22,814 nt of DNA. It comes from Thermoplasmatota archaeon. GTDB taxonomy: Bacteria; Pseudomonadota; Gammaproteobacteria; Burkholderiales; Thiobacillaceae. Every line of letters starts with the position of its first letter. Within the stretch, counting starts at the first letter, position 1. The stretch lies in contig JAMCVR010000015.1 of NCBI GenBank assembly GCA_023475455.1, positions 1-22,814 of the forward strand. The letters are read 5' to 3'. This document shows positions 10,632 through 17,866 of this stretch, one piece after another. Under the pieces are notes generated by a model, which did no database searches, had not been told where the DNA came from, and worked only from the letters and a program-made list of their open reading frames with translations. A program made the position numbers and the translations under genes.

Positions 10632-12469
10632 GCCTGCGAGCCTCGCGCAAGATCAAGTTCGTCGATGCCGACATCCTGGTCATCGGCGGCGGCTTCGGCG
10701 GCTGCGGCGCGGCGTACGAATCCCGCTACTGGGGGCGCGACCTGAAGATCGTCGTCGCCGAAAAGGCCCACATCGACCGCAGCGGCGCCGTCGCCCACGG
10801 CCTGTCGGCGATCAACTGCTACATGGGCATGCAGTGGAATGAAAACCAGCCGGAGGATTTCGTGCGCTACGCGCGCGGCGACCTGATGGGCCTGGTGCGG
10901 GAGGACCTGATCTACGACATCGCGCGCCACGTCGACTCGACGGTGCACAAGTTCGAGGAATGGGGCCTGCCGATCATGAAGAAGCCGGAGACCGGCCGCT
11001 ATCTGCGGGAAGGCAAGTGGCAGATCATGATCCACGGCGAGAGCTACAAGCCGATCGTCGCCGAGGCCGCCAAAAAGTCGGCCGAGGTGTTCAACCGCAT
11101 CATGGTGACCCATCTCCTGATGGACGCGACGCGTCCCAACCGGGTCGCCGGCGCGGTCGGCTTCGATGTGCGGGACGGCAGCTTTTACGTGTTCCGCGCC
11201 AAGGCCGTGATCAACGCCGCCGGCGGGGCGTCGCACGTTTTCCGGCCGCGGTCGGTGGGCGAGGGGATGGGGCGCACCTGGTACGCCCCCTGGAGCAGCG
11301 CCTCGGCGTACGCGCTGCTGCTGGAGGCCGGCGCGAAAATGATCCAGCTGGAAAACCGCATCGTGCTGGCCCGCTTCAAGGATGGCTACGGGCCGGTGGG
11401 CGCCTGGTTCCTGCTGCTCAAGACCTTTGTCACCAACGCCTACGGCGAGCGCTTCGAGGCCTCGTGGATGGACGAGATCAAATCCATGGTCGGCAAGTAC
11501 GCCGACGTCACGCCGCTGCCGACCTGCCTGCGCAATCATGCGCTGCTGCAGGAGGTCAAGGCGGGCAAGGGGCCCATCCTGATGCATACCCAGGAAGCGA
11601 TCGATACCAAGGAAAAGGAGGACATCGGCTGGGAGGATTTTCTCGACATGACCATCGGCCAGGCGGTCGTCTGGGCGTCGCAGAACATCGACCCCAAGGA
11701 GACACCGTCCGAGTTGATCACTTCCGAACCCTACGTCATGGGGTCGCACGCCACCTGCTCGGGCGCTTGGGCGAGCGGGCCGGAGGACTGCGCCCCGGCG
11801 GACTACCAGTGGGGCTACAACCGGATGACCACGGTCGAGGGGCTGTTCGGCGCCGGGGACACCATTGGCGGCTCTGCGCACAAGTTCTCGTCCGGCTCGT
11901 TCACCGAAGGGCGAATCGCCGGCAAGGCGGCGGTGAAATATGTGCTGGATCACGCCGGCGCGCCCCCGCAGGTGGACGAGCAGCAGGTCGAGCGGCTCAG
12001 GCACGAGATATTCCGGCCGCTGGAAACCTTTGAGCTCGGCCGGAACGAGATCGTCGCCGGGTCGGTCGCGCCCGGCTACATCTCGCCGCTGCATGGCTTG
12101 CAGCGGCTGGAGAAGATCATGGACGAGTACGTCGGCGGCGTCAGCATGTTTTATGTGACCAGCGAACCCTTGCTCAACCGCGGCCTCGTGCTCTTGCACA
12201 TGCTGAAGGAGGATCTGAACCATGTCGGCGCAGACAGCCTGCACCAGCTGCAACGCGCCTGGGAACTCCACCACCGCGTGTTGACCGCAGAGGCCGTCAC
12301 CCGGCACACCCTGTTCCGGCAGGAAACCCGGTGGCCCGGCTATTACTATCGCGCCGACCATCCGAAGCTGGACGACGCCGACTGGCATGCTTTCACCGCG
12401 TCCCAGTACGATGCGAAGACAGGCGAATGGCAGATGAGCAAGCTGCCGGTGCATCATATTATTTCGTGA
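10628..12469 (+). CDS. aprA: Adenylylsulfate reductase alpha subunit
   Basis: This 613-residue flavoprotein interconverts APS with sulfite plus AMP. With AprM as partner it is expected to run in the oxidative direction, making APS from sulfite. The Rossmann FAD motif (ILVIGGGFGGCGAAYES) begins near residue 16, and family segments follow: NCYMGMQWNENQPEDFVRYA, INAAGGASHVFRPRS, GSHATCSGAW and GLFGAGDTIGGSAHKFSSGS. It is of the usual length for AprA. AGGAG lies seven bases before the ATG, and the start overlaps the aprB stop. An open frame continues upstream to 9101 and beyond only because of duplication 2. No clear terminator follows the stop. Confidence 0.95.
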   Translation: MSLRASRKIKFVDADILVIGGGFGGCGAAYESRYWGRDLKIVVAEKAHIDRSGAVAHGLSAINCYMGMQWNENQPEDFVRYARGDLMGLVREDLIYDIARHVDSTVHKFEEWGLPIMKKPETGRYLREGKWQIMIHGESYKPIVAEAAKKSAEVFNRIMVTHLLMDATRPNRVAGAVGFDVRDGSFYVFRAKAVINAAGGASHVFRPRSVGEGMGRTWYAPWSSASAYALLLEAGAKMIQLENRIVLARFKDGYGPVGAWFLLLKTFVTNAYGERFEASWMDEIKSMVGKYADVTPLPTCLRNHALLQEVKAGKGPILMHTQEAIDTKEKEDIGWEDFLDMTIGQAVVWASQNIDPKETPSELITSEPYVMGSHATCSGAWASGPEDCAPADYQWGYNRMTTVEGLFGAGDTIGGSAHKFSSGSFTEGRIAGKAAVKYVLDHAGAPPQVDEQQVERLRHEIFRPLETFELGRNEIVAGSVAPGYISPLHGLQRLEKIMDEYVGGVSMFYVTSEPLLNRGLVLLHMLKEDLNHVGADSLHQLQRAWELHHRVLTAEAVTRHTLFRQETRWPGYYYRADHPKLDDADWHAFTASQYDAKTGEWQMSKLPVHHIIS

Positions 12470-12575
12470 ATAGAAGGTCGTACTTTGCCGGATACCGGTC
12501 GCTCAGATTGAAACTAAATGGTGGGAGTGAATCAGCTTCGGCCATTCAATGCCGGCTAGGTGGGTGGCAGGTACT

Positions 12576-12605
12576 CGGCCTTATGTGGAGCTCCACATAA
12601 GGCCG
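12576..12605 (+). repeat. Perfect 30-bp palindrome
   Basis: The arm CGGCCTTATGTGGAG is followed directly by its exact reverse complement, centred on GAGCTC at 12588-12593. Each arm contains TTATGTGGAG, the same core as the half-sites in the adjacent inverted termini. It overlaps the left end of the neighbouring element by five bases. The arrangement of two inverted half-sites resembles a site-specific recombinase core site, but no recombinase gene is present. Confidence 0.85.
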
Positions 12606-12951
12606 ATTATGTAGACCCCTCGATTATGTGGACTTAATGCTCTGCGCTTACCCTGAGACCTTAGCTGGTGCGGAGGACGACAAGGCTACGGTCAACATAA
12701 TCCACAAGCCACCAAGCATGTGGAAATGTAGTCGAGGTGACATTCAGAGGCCAATCATCGTGGTACTGCCAGTCTTTATGCGCCTCCACAGGAAATCAAC
12801 GACCGATCTTGCCTCTTCAGGCAGTCGTCAAACCCCAGAAATTATGACGATCTCGTACAACCAATTACTTTGGAAAAGCCGCTCGGTACATGGCTTCCGA
12901 GATAATTCACCGTGGCAACTCCACATAATCAGGTGGTCTACATAATCGGCC
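12601..12951. mobile_element. Non-autonomous element with 34-bp inverted termini (MITE-like)
   Basis: The left end (12601-12634) and right end (12918-12951) are inverted copies matching at 30 of 34 positions. Each starts with GGCCGATTATGTAGACC and carries a second half-site, GATTATGTGGA, 17 bp further in. One more inverted half-site (GTCAACATAATC, 12691-12702) lies inside. There is no transposase or integrase gene in the 283-bp interior. The doubled half-sites at each end suggest binding by a tyrosine recombinase or a transposase acting from elsewhere in the genome. The family assignment is inference. No certain target duplication could be marked. Confidence 0.6.
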
Positions 12952-13273
12952 ATTGCAGCCGTTGGGATACGTGCGTAACTTCGGCAGCAACCGACCCGTG
13001 AGCGGTCATTGGTGGTGTATGAAGAAAAGAGATTCTGACCTATCTGTATTTCCTGATGCGGCTAGCCATCGGACTGGCTTGGTCGGCAAGTCATCGTCTT
13101 GAATGACGACTGGCTCATGCGGCTCATACCATCAGGTCTCGGATTAGAAACCGGCTTCTGATCGGTAAATCAGGCGTGACACTATGCGTTCGTGGACGCT
13201 AATGCAAGAATGAGTGCCGACATTTTCCAGAATGAGCCAAGGGCCCAATTCTGGTTCAGACAGGGATAGGAAA

Positions 13274-15283
13274 ATGAACGACACCGAGCCGCTTGAGGAA
13301 TCAGAATCCAAGAAGCCACTTCTGACCATTACCGCCGCATTAGGCGCGAAGCTCAATCTGGCTGATTTTCAGAATGCTGTCCCGATACTGCGGGAGTTGA
13401 GCGTCATCAACGATACGTCCGAGAACTTGGCTGAACTCGATCTTCGTATTGAATCAACCCCCGCCTTCCTGAAAACCAGGCATTGGCATATCGACTCCGT
13501 CAATGCCGGCCAAAGCTGCCATATCCCCGATCTCGATGTACAGCTCGATGGCGCCCTGCTGTCACGGCTGACGGAAGCCGAAGCAGCAACTGTTTCCCTG
13601 GTGTTGCGCCAGCGTGGCGAAAGCGGCGATGAGCTGGCTTGGCACGAGCAGACCGTGGAACTCCTGCCACGAAACCAGTGGGGTGGGCTATCGCACCTTC
13701 CTGACATGGTCGCTGCGTTCGTGCAGCCCAACGAGCCCGCAGTCGAGCGTGTACTGAAGCAGACCGCCGAGGTACTCCGCAAGCATGGCAAGAACCCGGC
13801 ATTGGATGGCTACACGGGTGGCTCGAAACGCGCCTGGGATTTGACTTCTGGACTCTGGAGCGCCGTGGTGGCGATGGGCCTGGACTATGCGCTGCCGCCG
13901 GCCAGCTTCGAGCATGCCGGACAAAAGGTGCGCGGGCCGGGGCAAATTGCCGAGTCGGGCCTGGCGACCTGCCTCGATCTTGCGCTGCTCTTTTGCTCGG
14001 CGATCGAACAGGCAGGGTTGAATCCGCTGCTGGTCTTCACCAAGGGGCATGCGTTTGCTGGCGTGTGGCTCAAGAACGAAGAATTCTCCACCTCGGTGGT
14101 GGACGACATCACCGCCTTGCGTAAACGGATCAAGCTCAAGGAACTGGTGCTCTTCGAAACCACCGTGGCCACGCACCGGCCGGTGCCAAGCTTCTCCTAC
14201 GCAGTACAACTCGGCGCACAGCAGATTGCCGAGGAGAACGAAGAGGCTTTCGAATTGGCTGTGGACATACGCCGGGCGCGCTTGCAGCGGATCAAGCCGC
14301 TGGCCAGTGCGGAAGCGCCTTCGACGTCTCAAACTGCAGAGCCCACTCCAGTCATCGAGCCGGTATTCGACGAAGCGCCCGATCTACCCGAGGACGATGC
14401 CATAGCCGAGCAGGATCCCGCCACGTTGAACCCCAAAGACCGGCTGGCACGTTGGCAACGCAAATTGCTGGATCTCTCCCTGCGCAACAACCTCTTGAGC
14501 TTTCGAGGCGGAAAGAAGGCGATCAAACTGGAGGCGCCAGACCCGGGCGCTCTGGAGGATATGCTGTCCGAGGGGCAGGCGGTGCGCCTGCTTGCCCGAC
14601 CCGAATTGATGGACGGCGCCGACCCGCGGAATCAGGCGATCCATGAACATCGCGAGCGCGAGAACGTGCGGAGGGAACATGCGCGCGAGGCTTTGCAGCG
14701 TCGCGAAGTGTTCGTGGACTTGCCTCAGGACGAACTGGATGCGCGGTTCGTGGAACTGTATCGCGCAGCCCGCGCTACCTTGCAGGAAGGCGGGGCGAAC
14801 ACCTTGTTTCTGGCCCTCGGCTTTCTTTCCTGGACGCGCGATGACAAGTCCGGGAAACGGTATCGTGCGCCGCTGATTCTGGTTCCGGTGAACCTGACCC
14901 GCCAGAGCGTGCGTTCTGGCTTCAGTCTGACCCTCCATGACGACGAACCCCGCTTCAATCCCACGCTGATCGAGATGCTGCTCGAAACGCGCCTGGGATT
15001 TGACTTCTGGACTCTGGAGCGCCGTGGTGGCGATGGGCCTGGACTATGCGCTGCCGCCGGCCAGCTTCGAGCATGCCGGACAAAAGGTGCGCGGGCCGGG
15101 GCAAATTGCCGAGTCGGGCCTGGCGACCTGCCTCGATCTTGCGCTGCTCTTTTGCTCGGCGATCGAACAGGCAGGGTTGAATCCGCTGCTGGTCTTCACC
15201 AAGGGGCATGCGTTTGCTGGCGTGTGGCTCAAGAACGAAGAATTCTCCACCTCGGTGGTGGACGACATCACCGCCTTGCGTAA
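13274..15283 (+). CDS. DUF4011-type helicase-nuclease, N-terminal fragment (frame broken at 14981)
   Basis: The first 569 codons, to 14981, are genuine. After that the frame is shifted by duplication 3 and runs to a meaningless stop at 15283. The start is the ATG with AGGGA seven bases upstream. ATG 13232 and GTG 13214 would add 14 and 20 residues. Residues 205-320 look like a transglutaminase/papain-like domain, with Cys233 in ATCLDLALLFCSAIEQAG, His259 in TKGHAFAGVWL and Asp277/278 in STSVVDD. A DUF4011 segment begins near residue 386 (RLARWQRKLLDLSLRNNLLSF). The domain names come from memory of the family, while the residues are seen directly. Confidence 0.8.
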   Translation: MNDTEPLEESESKKPLLTITAALGAKLNLADFQNAVPILRELSVINDTSENLAELDLRIESTPAFLKTRHWHIDSVNAGQSCHIPDLDVQLDGALLSRLTEAEAATVSLVLRQRGESGDELAWHEQTVELLPRNQWGGLSHLPDMVAAFVQPNEPAVERVLKQTAEVLRKHGKNPALDGYTGGSKRAWDLTSGLWSAVVAMGLDYALPPASFEHAGQKVRGPGQIAESGLATCLDLALLFCSAIEQAGLNPLLVFTKGHAFAGVWLKNEEFSTSVVDDITALRKRIKLKELVLFETTVATHRPVPSFSYAVQLGAQQIAEENEEAFELAVDIRRARLQRIKPLASAEAPSTSQTAEPTPVIEPVFDEAPDLPEDDAIAEQDPATLNPKDRLARWQRKLLDLSLRNNLLSFRGGKKAIKLEAPDPGALEDMLSEGQAVRLLARPELMDGADPRNQAIHEHRERENVRREHAREALQRREVFVDLPQDELDARFVELYRAARATLQEGGANTLFLALGFLSWTRDDKSGKRYRAPLILVPVNLTRQSVRSGFSLTLHDDEPRFNPTLIEMLLETRLGFDFWTLERRGGDGPGLCAAAGQLRACRTKGARAGANCRVGPGDLPRSCAALLLGDRTGRVESAAGLHQGACVCWRVAQERRILHLGGGRHHRLA

Positions 15284-16140
15284 ACGGATCAAGCTCAAGG
15301 AACTGGTGCTCTTCGAAACCACCGTGGCCACGCACCGGCCGGTGCCAAGCTTCTCCTACGCAGTACAACTCGGCGCACAGCAGATTGCCGAGGAGAACGA
15401 AGAGGCTTTCGAATTGGCTGTGGACATACGCCGGGCGCGCTTGCAGCGGATCAAGCCGCTGGCCAGTGCGGAAGCGCCTTCGACGTCTCAAACTGCAGAG
15501 CCCACTCCAGTCATCGAGCCGGTATTCGACGAAGCGCCCGATCTACCCGAGGACGATGCCATAGCCGAGCAGGATCCCGCCACGTTGAACCCCAAAGACC
15601 GGCTGGCACGTTGGCAACGCAAATTGCTGGATCTCTCCCTGCGCAACAACCTCTTGAGCTTTCGAGGCGGAAAGAAGGCGATCAAACTGGAGGCGCCAGA
15701 CCCGGGCGCTCTGGAGGATATGCTGTCCGAGGGGCAGGCGGTGCGCCTGCTTGCCCGACCCGAATTGATGGACGGCGCCGACCCGCGGAATCAGGCGATC
15801 CATGAACATCGCGAGCGCGAGAACGTGCGGAGGGAACATGCGCGCGAGGCTTTGCAGCGTCGCGAAGTGTTCGTGGACTTGCCTCAGGACGAACTGGATG
15901 CGCGGTTCGTGGAACTGTATCGCGCAGCCCGCGCTACCTTGCAGGAAGGCGGGGCGAACACCTTGTTTCTGGCCCTCGGCTTTCTTTCCTGGACGCGCGA
16001 TGACAAGTCCGGGAAACGGTATCGTGCGCCGCTGATTCTGGTTCCGGTGAACCTGACCCGCCAGAGCGTGCGTTCTGGCTTCAGTCTGACCCTCCATGAC
16101 GACGAACCCCGCTTCAATCCCACGCTGATCGAGATGCTGC
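13821..16140 (+). repeat. Tandem direct duplication 3 (1159-bp offset, helicase gene 5' part)
   Basis: Copy 1 is 13821-14981 and copy 2 is 14980-16140, sharing GC at the junction. The copies look identical and include the protease-like and DUF4011 parts. The offset leaves a remainder of one base, so the gene is frameshifted at the junction. Deleting one copy restores the frame. Confidence 0.97.
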
Positions 16141-17555
16141 GTCAGGATTTCAAGCTGAATCTGGGCGTGGCCGATGGAGAGCTCCCCAAGGACGATGCCG
16201 GGCTGGACGTGGCCGGCATCTGGAAGCGGGTCTCCCACGCGATCAAGGACATCGAGGGCTGGGAGGTCACGGAAGATGTCGTACTGGCCATGTTCTCCTT
16301 CGCCAAATACCTGATGTGGAAGGACTTGACCGAGCGCACCGAGCAACTGCGCGAGAACCCGGTGGTTCGCCACCTGATCGACACGCCGCGCGAAAGCTAT
16401 CCGTCCGAACTTGCATTCCCGAATCTGAGGCGGCTCGATAGTGAACTGCCGCCCGAACGGACCTTTTGCCCCTTGCCCGCCGACTCCTCCCAGCTCTCTG
16501 CTGTCATGGCCGCCGCGCGCGGCAAGGACTTCGTCCTTGTCGGACCGCCCGGCACAGGCAAGAGCCAGACCATCTCCAACCTCATCGCCCAATGCCTTGC
16601 TGAAGACAAACGGGTGTTGTTCGTTTCGGAAAAGATCGCGGCGTTGGATGTCGTTTACCGCCGGCTTCGCGAAGTCGGCCTGGGCGATTTCTGCCTGGAG
16701 CTGCACTCCAGCAAGGCCCGCAAACTCGATGTGCTGGCGCAACTGGAAAAAGCTTGGGAGGCAAGCGGGGCGGTCGATCCGGAGGCTTGGCGCATGGAGG
16801 CGAAGCGTTTACGAATTCTGCGTGACCAACTCAACGGCTACGTCGAACGCCTACACCAACGTCATGGCAACGGCATGACCATCTTCGAAGCCATTGGGCG
16901 TGTCGTCGATGGCGAGGATATGCCGGCCTTGGGGCTGTCCTGGAGCGGGCCGAATATCCATGATGCTGCCGCTATGGAAGCGCTGCGCGAAGTAGTCGAC
17001 CGGCTGGAGGTCAACGCCCAGGCCGTGGGACGGGACGCGCTACAGACGCATCCACTCGCCGCCGTTGGCCACGACGACTGGTCCCCAAGCTGGCAGCAGA
17101 CCCTGATCGACGCTGCGAGAAAAGCGATTCCTGTCGTACAAGGCGTGGCGCAGGCCAGCGATCGCTTCACCGAGGCTGTCGGATTGCCGCCGCGCGCGGC
17201 AAGGACTTCGTCCTTGTCGGACCGCCCGGCACAGGCAAGAGCCAGACCATCTCCAACCTCATCGCCCAATGCCTTGCTGAAGACAAACGGGTGTTGTTCG
17301 TTTCGGAAAAGATCGCGGCGTTGGATGTCGTTTACCGCCGGCTTCGCGAAGTCGGCCTGGGCGATTTCTGCCTGGAGCTGCACTCCAGCAAGGCCCGCAA
17401 ACTCGATGTGCTGGCGCAACTGGAAAAAGCTTGGGAGGCAAGCGGGGCGGTCGATCCGGAGGCTTGGCGCATGGAGGCGAAGCGTTTACGAATTCTGCGT
17501 GACCAACTCAACGGCTACGTCGAACGCCTACACCAACGTCATGGCAACGGCATGA
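15000..17555 (+). CDS. DUF4011-type helicase-nuclease, middle fragment (frame broken at 17189)
   Basis: This frame repeats the protease-like and DUF4011 region of the first fragment (copy 2 of duplication 3) and continues past 16140 into unique sequence up to 17189. It carries the helicase P-loop, FVLVGPPGTGKSQTISNL (codons starting at 16542), followed by RVLFVSEKIAALDVVYRRL, typical of superfamily 1 helicases of the Upf1/DNA2-like group. After 17189 it is out of frame because of duplication 4 and ends at 17555 without meaning. Its apparent start, TTG at 15000, is not a real start, since the frame comes from the upstream fragment once the duplication is removed. Confidence 0.78.
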   Translation: MTSGLWSAVVAMGLDYALPPASFEHAGQKVRGPGQIAESGLATCLDLALLFCSAIEQAGLNPLLVFTKGHAFAGVWLKNEEFSTSVVDDITALRKRIKLKELVLFETTVATHRPVPSFSYAVQLGAQQIAEENEEAFELAVDIRRARLQRIKPLASAEAPSTSQTAEPTPVIEPVFDEAPDLPEDDAIAEQDPATLNPKDRLARWQRKLLDLSLRNNLLSFRGGKKAIKLEAPDPGALEDMLSEGQAVRLLARPELMDGADPRNQAIHEHRERENVRREHAREALQRREVFVDLPQDELDARFVELYRAARATLQEGGANTLFLALGFLSWTRDDKSGKRYRAPLILVPVNLTRQSVRSGFSLTLHDDEPRFNPTLIEMLRQDFKLNLGVADGELPKDDAGLDVAGIWKRVSHAIKDIEGWEVTEDVVLAMFSFAKYLMWKDLTERTEQLRENPVVRHLIDTPRESYPSELAFPNLRRLDSELPPERTFCPLPADSSQLSAVMAAARGKDFVLVGPPGTGKSQTISNLIAQCLAEDKRVLFVSEKIAALDVVYRRLREVGLGDFCLELHSSKARKLDVLAQLEKAWEASGAVDPEAWRMEAKRLRILRDQLNGYVERLHQRHGNGMTIFEAIGRVVDGEDMPALGLSWSGPNIHDAAAMEALREVVDRLEVNAQAVGRDALQTHPLAAVGHDDWSPSWQQTLIDAARKAIPVVQGVAQASDRFTEAVGLPPRAARTSSLSDRPAQARARPSPTSSPNALLKTNGCCSFRKRSRRWMSFTAGFAKSAWAISAWSCTPARPANSMCWRNWKKLGRQAGRSIRRLGAWRRSVYEFCVTNSTATSNAYTNVMATA

Positions 17556-17866
17556 CCATCTTCGAAGCCATTGGGCGTGTCGTCGATGGCGAGGATATGC
17601 CGGCCTTGGGGCTGTCCTGGAGCGGGCCGAATATCCATGATGCTGCCGCTATGGAAGCGCTGCGCGAAGTAGTCGACCGGCTGGAGGTCAACGCCCAGGC
17701 CGTGGGACGGGACGCGCTACAGACGCATCCACTCGCCGCCGTTGGCCACGACGACTGGTCCCCAAGCTGGCAGCAGACCCTGATCGACGCTGCGAGAAAA
17801 GCGATTCCTGTCGTACAAGGCGTGGCGCAGGCCAGCGATCGCTTCACCGAGGCTGTCGGATTGCCG
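16509..17866 (+). repeat. Tandem direct duplication 4 (677-bp offset, helicase P-loop region)
   Basis: Copy 1 is 16509-17189 and copy 2 is 17186-17866, sharing GCCG at the junction. The unit repeats the Walker A region and the following 200 codons. The offset leaves a remainder of two bases and breaks the frame. Deleting one copy restores it. Confidence 0.97.

Larger units (their letters stand above)
8113..11166 (+). repeat. Tandem direct duplication 2 (1527-bp offset, aprM-aprB-aprA)
   Basis: Copy 1 is 8113-9639 and copy 2 is 9640-11166, with no shared bases at the junction. The unit covers the 3' two-thirds of aprM, all of aprB and about 180 codons of aprA. The two aprB copies translate identically. 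The offset is exactly 509 codons, which keeps aprA in the same frame on both sides. Deleting one copy restores a plain aprMBA operon. Confidence 0.97.
12470..13273 (+). other. Non-coding stretch between aprA and the helicase gene
   Basis: No convincing gene is seen on either strand. A 105-codon frame at 12628-12945 has no recognisable features and lies inside an element bounded by inverted repeats. TCGGCCATT occurs at 12538 and 12946, on both sides of that element. The part from 12955 to 13260 shows no clear promoter, RNA gene or repeat beyond short inverted repeats. Base composition is visibly lower in GC than in the flanking metabolic genes, which fits an accessory region. Confidence 0.6.

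Noticed and set aside
10523..12457. 644-codon minus-strand open frame opposite aprA
   Set aside because: It mirrors aprA codon by codon, as high-GC genes commonly do, and shows no domain of its own.
12755..12835. Minus-strand stretch reading LPEEARSVVDFLWRRIK, like an antitoxin N terminus
   Set aside because: A stop codon lies directly upstream and another about 26 codons later, so at most it is a small decayed remnant. The similarity is too short to call.
12628..12945. 105-codon frame inside the MITE-like element
   Set aside because: No known motif, no clear ribosome binding site, and both ends fall in the inverted termini.
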